Assembly: GCF_023571765.1 (NCBI RefSeq)
Contig: NZ_JAMJXC010000023.1
Coordinates: forward strand, 1 to 64,000
DNA from: Xanthobacter aminoxidans
GTDB taxonomy: Bacteria > Pseudomonadota > Alphaproteobacteria > Rhizobiales > Xanthobacteraceae
Reading direction: 5' to 3'
DNA length: 64,000 bases
Shown: in pieces, positions 25,597 to 34,807 of the stretch
Layout of the letters: each line of letters opens with the position of its first letter
Position numbering within the stretch: the first letter of the stretch is position 1
Made by a program: the position numbers and the translations under genes
The notes under the pieces: generated by a model
What the model saw: the letters and a program-made list of their open reading frames with translations, nothing else
The model's database searches: none
What the model was told of the DNA's origin: nothing

Positions 25597-26265
25597 ATGT
25601 TCATCGTCAACCCCATGCCGGAGCAGATCGCGCCGGACCTCGTCGCCGACCTTGAGAAGTGCGAAGTGGCGACCATCGGCCACGTGCTGCATTCCGGCTT
25701 CGTGGACCCCGACATCCGCGCCGTTCTGCCGGGCAAGCGGGTGGCCGGCACCGCGGTGACCCTGCGCATTCCCCATGCCGATTCCACCCTGCTGCACTAT
25801 CTCACCGCCTATGTGCGCCCCGGCGACGTGGTGGTGATCGAGCGCTGCGGCGACGCCCGGCACGCCTGCTGGGGCGGCGTCATCACCAATGCCATGAAGA
25901 TGGCCGGGGTGACGGCCGGCGTCATCGACGGCCCGGCCACCGACTTCTCCGAGATCGTGCGCGTGGACATGCCCATGTGGTGCCGTGGCCCCTCGCCCAT
26001 CACCACCAAGCTGCTCGGCCTCGAAGGCGCGCTGAACGTGCCGGTGAACGTGGGCGGCCAGACCGTTTCGCCCGGCGACGCCGTGCTCTGCGACGAGAGC
26101 GGCGTGGTGGTGCTGAAGCCGGCCGAGGCGCCGGCGGTCGCGGCCCGCGCCATCGCCATGCAGGAAGCGGAGGTCGTCCTCCTGTCGCGCCTCGCGGCCG
26201 GCGAGAAGCTTCCCGACATCTCCGGCGCCCGCGCCATGGTGGAGGCGAAGCTCCTGTCCGCCTGA
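25597..26265 (+). CDS. RraA-like protein (demethylmenaquinone methyltransferase-like / HMG aldolase fold)
   Basis: A 222-residue protein of the RraA-like fold, which includes 4-hydroxy-4-methyl-2-oxoglutarate aldolases. The core segment reads AGVTAGVIDGPATDFSEI (D111, G112, D116). In characterised aldolases the matching motif is D-G-x-x-R-D, with Arg contacting pyruvate and Asp binding the metal. Here the Arg position is T115 while D116 is kept. This makes ordinary aldolase/oxaloacetate decarboxylase activity doubtful and suggests a specialised subfamily. It sits between nitrilase and importer genes. Function in the pathway is unknown. Confidence 0.8.
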   Translation: MFIVNPMPEQIAPDLVADLEKCEVATIGHVLHSGFVDPDIRAVLPGKRVAGTAVTLRIPHADSTLLHYLTAYVRPGDVVVIERCGDARHACWGGVITNAMKMAGVTAGVIDGPATDFSEIVRVDMPMWCRGPSPITTKLLGLEGALNVPVNVGGQTVSPGDAVLCDESGVVVLKPAEAPAVAARAIAMQEAEVVLLSRLAAGEKLPDISGARAMVEAKLLSA

Positions 26266-26342
26266 GCCCGCCCAACCGCTGATTCAACACTTCACGAGAG
26301 GCCGCCCGAGCGGCCCGGTCACCTTTCCAGAGGGACAACGAG

Positions 26343-27389
26343 ATGAACGCAGCATACAAGTTCGGAACCCTGTGCCTCCTCGCCGCCGGCCTCATGGCTG
26401 GTCCGGCCGCGGCGGAAACCAACCTGACGGTGATGGCCTATTCCGGCCTGTTCCAGGAGCGCTACACGAAGGCCGTGATCGAGCCTTTCATGAAGGCGCA
26501 TCCGGACATCAAGGTCACCTTCTTCCCCCTGCCCTCCTCCGCCGCCATGCTGGGCAACCTGCGCGCCCAGAAGGCCGCGCCGCAGGCGGACGTGGTGATC
26601 ATGGACGTGTCCGTCTCCAAGGCCGGCACGGATGAAGGCCTCTTCACCAAGATCGACGAGACCAACATCCCCAACGTGAAGGATCTCTACCCCAACGCCC
26701 GCATCCCCAGCGTGGCCGGCGTGGGCGTGACCTTCGACAACCTCGTGCTGCTCTACAATGCCGAGCAGGTGAAGGAGGCTCCCAAGTCCTGGATGGAGAT
26801 GGCCAAGGCGCCCTACAAGGGCAAGGTGGTGATCCCCGGCGTGCCTGATATCCAGGGCCTCGGCCTCGTGCTGATCCTCAACAAAGCCAATGGCGGCACC
26901 GATTATCTCGCCAATGTGGACAAGGGTCTCGCCGCCGTGGCCGAGATCGCGCCCAACGTGCAGACGTGGGAGCCCAAGCCAGAGGTCTACGCCCCCATCA
27001 TCACCGGGCAGGCGGCACTGGGCGTCGGCTACAATGCCCGCGCCCAGGTGAACAGCGAGCAATCCGGCGGGAAGATCAAGGCAACCATCCCGCAGGAAGG
27101 CACCATCTTCCAGATCAACACTATCAATTTGGTGGCCGGCGCCCCCGCGGCCGACGCGGCGAAGACCTTCGTGAACTACGCGCTCTCCCCCGAAGCGCAG
27201 AAGAGCTTCACCGAGACCATGTTCTACGCGCCCACCAATTCCAAGGCCGAGATCACCGGCGCCGCGCTCGACCGCACCGCCGTGAAGAACCTCGACAAGG
27301 TGATGTCGGTGGACTGGATCGCTCTCGCGCAGGTGCGCGACAAGATCGCGGAGCAGTGGCGCCGCCGCGTCCTGCCGGCGAGCCGGTGA
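26343..27389 (+). CDS. ABC transporter substrate-binding protein, spermidine/putrescine-like (PotD/F family)
   Basis: A 348-residue periplasmic protein. A Sec signal (KFGTLCLLAAGLMAGPAAAE) precedes the mature TNLTVMAYSGLFQERYTKAV. The pattern matches family-1 binding proteins of the polyamine/opine group. It is the first of four importer genes (26343-30170). Position within a cluster of amide hydrolases suggests that its ligand is a nitrogenous compound, perhaps a cyclic amide or opine-like molecule; polyamine specificity is not established. ATG follows AGAGGGACAACG. Confidence 0.9.
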   Translation: MNAAYKFGTLCLLAAGLMAGPAAAETNLTVMAYSGLFQERYTKAVIEPFMKAHPDIKVTFFPLPSSAAMLGNLRAQKAAPQADVVIMDVSVSKAGTDEGLFTKIDETNIPNVKDLYPNARIPSVAGVGVTFDNLVLLYNAEQVKEAPKSWMEMAKAPYKGKVVIPGVPDIQGLGLVLILNKANGGTDYLANVDKGLAAVAEIAPNVQTWEPKPEVYAPIITGQAALGVGYNARAQVNSEQSGGKIKATIPQEGTIFQINTINLVAGAPAADAAKTFVNYALSPEAQKSFTETMFYAPTNSKAEITGAALDRTAVKNLDKVMSVDWIALAQVRDKIAEQWRRRVLPASR

Positions 27390-27397
27390 GGGCAGCC

Positions 27398-28492
27398 ATG
27401 ATCCACGCCGAGCCCACCGAGATGACGCGCCTGGCGCAGGGACAGGGCTTCCTGTCCCTGCGGGGCCTCACCCGCCGCTATGACCATTTCACCGCGGTGG
27501 ACGACCTCAATCTCGATGTGGCCAAGGGCGAGCTCGTCGCCTTCCTCGGCCCGTCGGGCTGCGGCAAGACCACGTCGCTGCGCATGATCGCCGGGCTGGT
27601 CCCCGCCTCCTCCGGCCATATCGTCGTGGACGGCCGCGACCTGACCGGCGTGGCGCCCTACAAGCGGGACATGGGGCTGGTGTTCCAGTCCTATGCCCTG
27701 TTCCCGCACATGGATATCGCCCGCAACGTGGCCTTCGGGCTGGAGATGCGGAAGGTGCCGAAGGCGGAAGCGGCGCAGCGGGTGAAGGAGGCCATCGCCA
27801 TGGTCCGCCTCACCGGCCGCGAGCACCATCGCCCGGCCCAGCTTTCCGGCGGCCAGCAGCAGCGCGTGGCGCTGGCCCGCGCGCTGGTGGTGCGCCCCTC
27901 CATCCTGCTGCTGGACGAGCCCCTCTCCAACCTCGACGCCAAGCTGCGCGACGAGATGCGCACCGAGATCCGCGACATCCAGAAGCGGCTCGGCATCACG
28001 GCCATCTTCGTCACCCACGACCAGATGGAAGCCCTCACCATCTGCGACAAGGTGGTGGTGATGAACCACGGCCGGCTGGAGCAGGTCGGCACGCCCCACG
28101 AGATCTACGAGCATCCCAAGACCGCCTTCGTGGCCGGCTTCGTCGGCCGCATCAATCGCCTGCCCGGTCGGGCCTCCGGCGGTGTGGCGCAGGTGGCGGG
28201 GATCACCGTTTCCGCCCCCGGCTTTGACGGCCCCGTGGATGTGATGGTGCGGCCCCATCGCATGATCCTCTCCACCGGCCCGGTGCCGGCCGACGCGGGG
28301 CTGCACCAGCTCTCCGGCACCGTGACCCGCGCCACCTTCGCCGGCGACATCCTCGAATATGAGGTGGAGGCCGCCGGCACCCTTCTGAAGACCGAGGCAT
28401 CCACTCGCGGCGGCGAGGCCCTGCTCGCCCCCGGCACGCCCGTCACCCTGTCCTGGCGCCCCCAGGATACGTTCGTGTACCCCGCGTCATGA
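27398..28492 (+). CDS. ABC transporter ATP-binding protein, PotA-like
   Basis: A 364-residue ATPase. It carries Walker A GPSGCGKTT, the Q-loop VFQSYALFPHMDIARNVAFG, the signature [15 protein letters not shown] and Walker B ILLLDEPLSNLDAKLRDEMR. A TOBE domain occupies the C-terminal quarter (VMVRPHRMILSTG). ATG at 27398 is 8 bp after the binding-protein stop. The stop overlaps the first permease start (ATGA, 28489-28492). This organisation is typical of PotABCD-like and opine importers. Confidence 0.93.
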   Translation: MIHAEPTEMTRLAQGQGFLSLRGLTRRYDHFTAVDDLNLDVAKGELVAFLGPSGCGKTTSLRMIAGLVPASSGHIVVDGRDLTGVAPYKRDMGLVFQSYALFPHMDIARNVAFGLEMRKVPKAEAAQRVKEAIAMVRLTGREHHRPAQLSGGQQQRVALARALVVRPSILLLDEPLSNLDAKLRDEMRTEIRDIQKRLGITAIFVTHDQMEALTICDKVVVMNHGRLEQVGTPHEIYEHPKTAFVAGFVGRINRLPGRASGGVAQVAGITVSAPGFDGPVDVMVRPHRMILSTGPVPADAGLHQLSGTVTRATFAGDILEYEVEAAGTLLKTEASTRGGEALLAPGTPVTLSWRPQDTFVYPAS

Positions 28493-29364
28493 CGAGCCTC
28501 GCCCTCTCCCACACTGAGCCGCGACGGCTCGGCCCCCTCGGCACGGCCAGCGCCCTGCTGCTGCCCATCGCCGTGGTGAATGCCATCGGCTTCCTGTGGC
28601 CGGTGGTGAACCTGCTGAAGATGTCGTTCCGCGAGGCGCAGGCCTCCGGCGCGCTCGGCGCGGGCTACAATCTGGACACCTGGACCAACGCCCTCACCGA
28701 CAGCTTCACCCTGGAGCTGATCACCAACAGCGTCGGCGTCAGCCTGCTCATCACGGTGCTGACGCTCATCGCCTCCTACCCCATCGCGCTCTACCTGCAC
28801 CGCTCAACCGGCACGTGGCGCACGGTGCTGATGGTGCTGGTGGTAGCACCGCTCCTCACCTCCGCCGTGGTGCGCACCTATGGCTGGATCGCCATCCTCT
28901 CCGACCGGGGACTGGTGGCCAATGCGCTGATGGCCCTTGGCATGGCGGAGCCGCCGCGCCTCATGTTCAACCTCACCGGCGTCGTCATCGGCCTCACCGA
29001 GATCCTGATGCCCTACATGATCCTCGCGCTGCTCTCGGGCTTCGGCCGGCTCGATCCGCGGCTGGAGGAGGCGGCCCTGACGCTGGGCGCCTCGCCGCTC
29101 AAGACCTTCTGGCGGGTGGTGCTGCCGCTCACGGCGCCGGGCATGGCGCTGGGCGGGCTCCTGTGCTTCGTGCTCGCCATCTCCTCCTTCGTCACGCCGA
29201 AGCTGCTCGGCGGCGGGCGCGTGTTCCTGCTCGCCACCGAAATCTACGACCAGGCCATCGTGACCCTCAACTGGCCGCTCGCCGCCGCGCTGTCCATGAT
29301 CGTGCTCGTGGTGTTCGGCATTTCCCTCACGCTCTACGCCCGCGCCCTGCGGCGCATCGCCTGA
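28489..29364 (+). CDS. ABC transporter permease, PotB-like
   Basis: A 291-residue inner-membrane permease with about six hydrophobic segments. The EAA loop is EEAALTLGASPLKTFWRVVL followed by PLTAPG. The start overlaps the ATPase stop by 4 bp. It forms a heterodimeric channel with the PotC-like permease encoded 11 bp downstream. Confidence 0.92.
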   Translation: MTSLALSHTEPRRLGPLGTASALLLPIAVVNAIGFLWPVVNLLKMSFREAQASGALGAGYNLDTWTNALTDSFTLELITNSVGVSLLITVLTLIASYPIALYLHRSTGTWRTVLMVLVVAPLLTSAVVRTYGWIAILSDRGLVANALMALGMAEPPRLMFNLTGVVIGLTEILMPYMILALLSGFGRLDPRLEEAALTLGASPLKTFWRVVLPLTAPGMALGGLLCFVLAISSFVTPKLLGGGRVFLLATEIYDQAIVTLNWPLAAALSMIVLVVFGISLTLYARALRRIA

Positions 29365-29375
29365 GGAGGAGAGAC

Positions 29376-30170
29376 ATGGACGAACGCCCCGTCTCCCCGG
29401 CCCTGAAGATCGCCGCCGGACTGATGTTCCTGTTCCTGCTGGCGCCGCTGCTGGTGGTGCTTCCCATCTCCTTCAGCGGCGACGACTTCATGGCCTTCCC
29501 GCCCTCCAGCTGGAGCGTGAAATGGTATGGCGCCATCTTCGCCAATTCGGTGATGATGAACGCCTTCTGGATCAGCCTCGCGCTGGCCTTCGTGGTCACC
29601 GTGCTGTCGCTCGGCATCGGCCTGCCGGCGGCCTATGCGCTGGTGCGCCTCAAGCCGCCCGGTGCGGAAGCCCTCGCCAACCTGTTCTCGGCGCCGCTCC
29701 TCCTGCCCACCATCGTGCTCGGCCTCGCCTTGCTGCTGGTGTTCGCGCCCATGGGCCTCATCGGCTCCTTCCAGGGTCTGGTGGCCGCCCATCTGATCGT
29801 CACGCTGCCCTATGCGGTGCGGGTGCTCTCGACGGCGCTGGCCAACCTGCCGCTCACGGTGGAGGAGGCGGCCGGAATGCTCGGCGCGCGGCCGCTGACC
29901 GTGTTCTTCCGCGTCACCCTGCCCATGATGCGCTCGGGGCTCGTCTCCACCACGGCCCTGTGCTTCCTCGTCTCCTTCGACGAGGTGGTGCTCTCCCTGT
30001 TCATGACCGGCCCCCGCCTGCAGACGCTGCCGGTAGCCATGTACAACCACGTGGATCAGCAGGCGGACCCCATGGCGGCCGCCATCTCGGTGCTGCTCGT
30101 GGTGCTGACCCTCGCCGTCGTGCTGGTCGTGGACCGCACCGCCGGCCTCACACGGACCTTCGTGAAATGA
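29376..30170 (+). CDS. ABC transporter permease, PotC-like
   Basis: A 264-residue membrane protein with about six hydrophobic segments. The EAA loop reads EEAAGMLGARPLTVFFRVTL. The segment FPPSSWSVKWYGAIF after the first helix is typical of PotC-like permeases. ATG at 29376 follows GGAGGAGAG. It completes the four-gene importer. A 99-bp gap then separates it from the aldolase gene. Confidence 0.92.
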   Translation: MDERPVSPALKIAAGLMFLFLLAPLLVVLPISFSGDDFMAFPPSSWSVKWYGAIFANSVMMNAFWISLALAFVVTVLSLGIGLPAAYALVRLKPPGAEALANLFSAPLLLPTIVLGLALLLVFAPMGLIGSFQGLVAAHLIVTLPYAVRVLSTALANLPLTVEEAAGMLGARPLTVFFRVTLPMMRSGLVSTTALCFLVSFDEVVLSLFMTGPRLQTLPVAMYNHVDQQADPMAAAISVLLVVLTLAVVLVVDRTAGLTRTFVK

Positions 30171-30269
30171 CATTGGCCGGCGGCTGACGCCGGCCTCATC
30201 CCCTCGCGCCTCGACCGACCCGCCTTGCGCGGGAACGGGAGAGCTTTGCCTGACGCCCGGAGCCCTGAC

Positions 30270-31013
30270 GTGACCTCTTCCCTCGCCTCCTTCGCCTTCT
30301 GGCTCACCGCCCCGGTCTTCCCGCACATCGAAATCGCGCGGGACGCCGGCTTCACCGCCGTGGTGCTCGACATCGAGCACGGCACCTTCAACCTCGACGA
30401 CCTCGACCGGGTGATCCCCTTCTGCCGGGCGCTGGGCATCAAGGTCTACGCCAAGGTGCTTGGCCCGCTCACCGAGCCGATCCAGCAGGCGCTCGATTTC
30501 GGCGCCGATGCGGTCATCATTCCCCACATCGCCGGCGTGGACCATGCGCGGCAGGTGACGGCATCGGCCAAGTATCCCCCGCTCGGGGTGCGCTCCTACG
30601 CCGGTGGCCGCACGGTGATGTACGGCCCCGCCTCGCCCACCTACGCCTCGGACGAGAACGCCCGGGTCAAGTGCTGGCCGATGATCGAGAGCCGGGAATC
30701 CCTCGCCGATGTGGAGGCCATCGCGGCCCTGCCGACGGTGGACGGCCTGTTCGCCGGCCCCACCGACCTCGCCATGGCGGCCGGCAACGAGCGCTACACT
30801 TTCTCCGACGCCGACAAGGCCGACATCGCCCGCATCGCCGCTGCCGCGAAGGCGGCCGGCAAGCCCTGGGTGATGCCCTGCTGGACCCAGCCGGAGCGCG
30901 CCTTCGCCAAGGCGCACGACGTCTCCGTCACCGTGGTGGGCGCCCAGTTCTACATGGTGCGCGCGGCCTTCGCGTCCCTGGTGGATGGCCTTTCCGCCGA
31001 AGGCCTCATCTGA
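30270..31013 (+). CDS. HpcH/HpaI-family aldolase/citrate lyase-like protein
   Basis: A 247-residue class II (metal-dependent) pyruvate-type aldolase. Family segments are VVLDIEHGTFNLDDL, IPHIAGVDHARQV, LGVRSYAGGR and GLFAGPTDLAMAAG, the last matching the G-P-x-D-L signature. The chosen GTG start at 30270 has CGGAG at 7-bp spacing; in-frame TTG codons at 30225 and 30246 are alternatives. Such enzymes split 4-hydroxy-2-oxo acids to pyruvate plus an aldehyde. It follows the importer and precedes HyuA, so it may perform the C-C cleavage step. The substrate is inferred only in class. Confidence 0.88.
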   Translation: MTSSLASFAFWLTAPVFPHIEIARDAGFTAVVLDIEHGTFNLDDLDRVIPFCRALGIKVYAKVLGPLTEPIQQALDFGADAVIIPHIAGVDHARQVTASAKYPPLGVRSYAGGRTVMYGPASPTYASDENARVKCWPMIESRESLADVEAIAALPTVDGLFAGPTDLAMAAGNERYTFSDADKADIARIAAAAKAAGKPWVMPCWTQPERAFAKAHDVSVTVVGAQFYMVRAAFASLVDGLSAEGLI

Positions 31014-31045
31014 CCCACCCCTTCATCCAGATATCGAGTGACCCC

Positions 31046-33091
31046 ATGAGCACCCCCTCCATCCGCATCGCCGTGGACATCGGCGGCACCTTCACCGACA
31101 TCGAGATCCTCGACGGGCGCACCGGCGAGATCCATCAGATGAAGACGCCGAGCACCCCGTCTGATCCATCCATCGGCCTGCTCACCGGCATCAAGCAGGC
31201 GAGCCAGCGCTTCGGCTTCTCCCTGGATGAGGTGCAATACCTGCTGCACGGCACCACCATCGCCACCAATGCGGTGCTGGAGCGCAAGCTGCCCCTCGGT
31301 GCGGTGGTGACAACCGCCGGCTTCGAGGACGTGATGCAGATCGGCCGCCATGGCCGCACCGATGTCTACGCCATCACCGCCTCGCCCCAGGCGGCGCTGG
31401 TGAAACGGCGCTTCTGCTACGGCCTCAAGGAACGCATCGGTGCCGACGGGCGCATCATCACCGCCCTCGACGCGGCCGAGGTGCGGGCGCTGGCGGGCCA
31501 GCTGAAGCAGGCCGGCGTGAAGTCGGTCGCCGTCTGCTTCCTCAACGCCTACGCCAATCCCGCGCATGAGCAGCAGGCCGGCACCATCCTGCGCGACCTC
31601 CTACCGGGCATCGAGATCTCGCTCTCCTCCGACATCTCTCCCGAGCTGCGCGAATACGAGCGCATGTCCACCACCACGCTGAACGCGCTGCTGGTGCCGG
31701 TGGTGAAGACCTACACCGACCGCCTCGCCGGCAAGCTGAAGGAAGAGGTGCCGCAGACGCAGGTCTATCTGGTCCAGTCCAACGGCGGCGTGGCGGGTCT
31801 TGCCAAGGCCGGACGCGAGCCGGCCCGGCTGCTGCTGTCCGGCCCCTCCGGCGGCGCAGCGGCGGCCAAGCGCCTGTCGGTGGCGCTCGACGAACCGAAC
31901 CTCGTCGCAGTGGACATGGGCGGCACCAGCTTCGACGTGTCCGTGGTGCACGAGGGCAATGTCTCCATGGTCAACGAGGGCGAGGTGGACGGGCTGCCCG
32001 TGCGCCTGCCCATGATCGAGATGCGCACCATCGGCGCCGGCGGCGGCTCCATCGCCTGGGTGGATGACGGAGGACGCCTGCGCATCGGCCCCCACAGCGC
32101 GGGCGCCGAGCCCGGCCCGGCCTGCTACGGCCGCAGCGGAAAGCGCCTCACCGTCACCGATGCCAATCTGCTGCTCGGCCGTCTCGACGGATCGAGCTTC
32201 ATGGGCGGCGGCATGGGCCTTGATCGCGAAGCGGCCGCGCGGGCGGCGGACGAGGTGTCCGGCAAGCTGAAGCTCTCGGCCGAAGAGACGGCGGCGGGCG
32301 TCATCGCCGTCACCAATTCCAGCCTCGCCACCGCCATCCGCCTGTCCCTGTTCGAGAAGGGCATGGACCCGGAAGATTTCGCGCTGCTCTCCTTCGGCGG
32401 CGCCGGTGGCGTCCATGCCTGCGAGGTGGCCGAGGAGCTGGGCATGAACAAGGTGATCTTCCCCGCCCACGCCTCCACGCTTTCGGCGTGGGGCATCCTG
32501 TGGTCGGACATCACCCACGACCTCTCCTCCACGCAGATCGGGCTGCTGGCGGACCTCGGCGACAGCCTCGCCCAGCGCGCCGTCCAGCTGGCGCAGGATG
32601 GCGACCGGCTCTTGGCGGAAGATGGCGTCACGGCCGAAAATCGCGGCTTCGAATGGGCGCTGGACCTGCGCTACCAGGGCCAGGCCTTCGACCTGCGCGT
32701 GCCGCTGGAGGAGGCCGATTTTTCGGCCGACGGCATCGCCCGCGCCACCGCCGCTTTCCATGCGCTGCACCGCCAGCGCTTCTCCTATGACGAGCCCGCC
32801 GTGCCGGTGGAGGTGGTGGCGCTGCGGCTCTCCGCCATCGGCCGCCTCGCCAAGCCCACGCCGGCTCCGGCGGTGGCGGGCGTCGCCGCCGCGGACAAGT
32901 CCCGCTCCGTCTATGGCCGGGGCGGCTTCGTGGATACCCGCGTGGTGGCCCGCGAGGCGGTGACCGCCGAGGGCATCGCCGGCCCCGCCGTGGTGGAGGA
33001 GGTCTATACCGCCACCTATTTGCCCGCCGGCTGGACCATCCGCTCCCATGCCACCGGCGCGCTCGTGGCCGAGCGCACCCAGCGCCACTGA
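31046..33091 (+). CDS. hyuA: Hydantoinase/oxoprolinase alpha-type subunit (HyuA family)
   Basis: A 681-residue ATP-dependent amidohydrolase subunit. ASKHA-type phosphate loops are VDIGGTFTDIEIL near residue 9 and VDMGGTSFDVSVV mid-protein. GAGGGSIAWVDDGGRLRIGP and SFGGAGGVHACEVAEELGM are typical of N-methylhydantoinase A/5-oxoprolinase proteins. The partner HyuB gene follows at 21 bp. Together such pairs open cyclic amides (hydantoins, 5-oxoproline) or act in acetone/acetophenone carboxylation. With a nitrilase-fold amidase in the cluster, ring opening of a cyclic amide is favoured; that is inference. Confidence 0.9.
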   Translation: MSTPSIRIAVDIGGTFTDIEILDGRTGEIHQMKTPSTPSDPSIGLLTGIKQASQRFGFSLDEVQYLLHGTTIATNAVLERKLPLGAVVTTAGFEDVMQIGRHGRTDVYAITASPQAALVKRRFCYGLKERIGADGRIITALDAAEVRALAGQLKQAGVKSVAVCFLNAYANPAHEQQAGTILRDLLPGIEISLSSDISPELREYERMSTTTLNALLVPVVKTYTDRLAGKLKEEVPQTQVYLVQSNGGVAGLAKAGREPARLLLSGPSGGAAAAKRLSVALDEPNLVAVDMGGTSFDVSVVHEGNVSMVNEGEVDGLPVRLPMIEMRTIGAGGGSIAWVDDGGRLRIGPHSAGAEPGPACYGRSGKRLTVTDANLLLGRLDGSSFMGGGMGLDREAAARAADEVSGKLKLSAEETAAGVIAVTNSSLATAIRLSLFEKGMDPEDFALLSFGGAGGVHACEVAEELGMNKVIFPAHASTLSAWGILWSDITHDLSSTQIGLLADLGDSLAQRAVQLAQDGDRLLAEDGVTAENRGFEWALDLRYQGQAFDLRVPLEEADFSADGIARATAAFHALHRQRFSYDEPAVPVEVVALRLSAIGRLAKPTPAPAVAGVAAADKSRSVYGRGGFVDTRVVAREAVTAEGIAGPAVVEEVYTATYLPAGWTIRSHATGALVAERTQRH

Positions 33092-33112
33092 CACCTTGAG
33101 GACACTCAAATC

Positions 33113-34807
33113 ATGACAACCATCGATCCCGTCCGCCTCGAGGTGATCCGCAATGCGCTGGTCGCGGCCTCCGAGGAAATGAGCCTCACCATCTGGCGCA
33201 CCAGCCGCTCCACCGTGGTGCGTGAAATCCTCGACTTCTCCACCGCCGTGTTCGACGCCGAGGGCCGCAACATCGCCCAGTCGGCCCGCATTCCGGTGCA
33301 TCTCAATTCCATGTCCGACTGCCTGAAGACCGTGCTGGAGAAGTTCATTCCGCTCGAAAGCTGGAATGAGGGCGACGTCATCGTCACCAACGATCCCTAT
33401 GCCGGCGGCCAGCATCTGCCGGATATCCAGACGTTCCGCCCGGTGTTCGTGGACGGCAAGCGCGTCGCCATCGTCGGCACGCTCTGCCACCATGTGGACG
33501 TGGGCGGCGGTGCGGCCGGCTCCTATTACGCGGCGGCCACCGAAATCTTCCACGAAGGCATCCGCATTCCCCCGCTGCGCCTCGTCGAGAAGGGCACGCT
33601 CAACACCGGCGTGTTCGAGATGCTGCTCTACAATGTGCGCCAGGCGGAAGAGACCCGCGGCGACCTCAACGCCCAGATCGCGGCGCTGGGTATCGGCGCC
33701 AAGGCGGTGGCGCGCATCGCCCGCAAGTATGGCGCCGACACGCTGTCCGCCGCCATGTCAGCCATTCTCGATGGCTCCGAGCGCATGATGCGCGCGGCCA
33801 TCGCCGCGCTGCCGGACGGCACCGCCTCCTTCGTGGAGACGGTGGACGACGACGGCCAGTCGGAGGAGCCCATCCGCCTTGAGGTGACGATCACCAAGGC
33901 GGGCGATGTCATCACCCTCGACTTCGCCGGCTCCAGCCCGCAGGTGCGCGGCCCGGTGAACAACACGCCGGCCATGACCTGCTCGGCGGTCTATTACGCG
34001 CTGCTCGCCGCCCTCGGCTCGGACATCCCCGCCAATTCCGGCTGCTACCGGCCGGTGACGGTGGCCTTGCCCGAAGGCAGCGTGGTGAATGCGCAATTCC
34101 CCGCCCCCGTGGCCGGGCGCATGGTGGTGAACCACCGCATCGCCACCGCGGTGTTCGGGGCCCTCGCCCAGATCGCGCCGGAGCGCATTCCGGCGGCATA
34201 CTACGCCATCTCCTACGTCTATGCGGTCTCGCTGGTGCGGCCGGATGCCAAGCGGCAGGTCTATTTCGACATCGAGGTGGGCGGCTGGGGCGGCCATGCG
34301 GGCGGAGACGGCGCGAGCGCTTTGTCCTGCGGCCTCCACAACAACACCAACGCGCCCATCGAGATGGTGGAGGCGAAATATCCCGTGGTCTTCACCCGCT
34401 ACGGCCTTCTGCCGGACAGCGGCGGCGCGGGCGAGAACCGTGGCGGACTCGGCCTCGTGCGCGAATTCCGGCTTGAAGCGCCGCAAGGCTCCCTCTCCAC
34501 CAATTTCGAGCGCTTCCGCTTCCCGCCCTACGGCATCAAGGGCGGAAAGCCCGGCTCCCTCTCCTCCACCACCGTGACGCGGGCGGACGGCTCCGCCGTG
34601 AGCCTCAATTCCAAGGTCTCGGGCATTCCGCTTCAGGCCGGGGACACGGTGACCATCAAGACCTCCGGCGGCGGCGGCTTCGGCGACCCGGCGGACCGAG
34701 ATCCGGCACGCATCGCCGAAGACATCGCCGAGGGTCTCGTGACGGAGGACGCCGCCCGCACCCTCTATGGCTATGCCCGCGCGGCGGAAAAGGGAGAGGC
34801 GGCGTGA
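33113..34807 (+). CDS. hyuB: Hydantoinase/oxoprolinase beta-type subunit (HyuB family)
   Basis: A 564-residue partner of HyuA, with normal family length. Signature segments are IVTNDPYAGGQHLPDIQTF, LCHHVDVGGGAAGSYYAAAT and MVVNHRIATAVFGAL, plus the C-terminal SGGGGFGDPADRDP. It lies 21 bp after hyuA. The stop codon overlaps the GTG start of the Ldh2-type gene (GTGA, 34804-34807), coupling the three. The specific cyclic substrate is unknown. Confidence 0.9.
   Translation: MTTIDPVRLEVIRNALVAASEEMSLTIWRTSRSTVVREILDFSTAVFDAEGRNIAQSARIPVHLNSMSDCLKTVLEKFIPLESWNEGDVIVTNDPYAGGQHLPDIQTFRPVFVDGKRVAIVGTLCHHVDVGGGAAGSYYAAATEIFHEGIRIPPLRLVEKGTLNTGVFEMLLYNVRQAEETRGDLNAQIAALGIGAKAVARIARKYGADTLSAAMSAILDGSERMMRAAIAALPDGTASFVETVDDDGQSEEPIRLEVTITKAGDVITLDFAGSSPQVRGPVNNTPAMTCSAVYYALLAALGSDIPANSGCYRPVTVALPEGSVVNAQFPAPVAGRMVVNHRIATAVFGALAQIAPERIPAAYYAISYVYAVSLVRPDAKRQVYFDIEVGGWGGHAGGDGASALSCGLHNNTNAPIEMVEAKYPVVFTRYGLLPDSGGAGENRGGLGLVREFRLEAPQGSLSTNFERFRFPPYGIKGGKPGSLSSTTVTRADGSAVSLNSKVSGIPLQAGDTVTIKTSGGGGFGDPADRDPARIAEDIAEGLVTEDAARTLYGYARAAEKGEAA

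Noticed and set aside
31601-33553. 650-codon minus-strand frame opposite hyuA/hyuB
   Set aside because: The composition is that of a shadow frame (Gly/Ala/His/Arg-rich) and hyuA/hyuB are unmistakable on the other strand.
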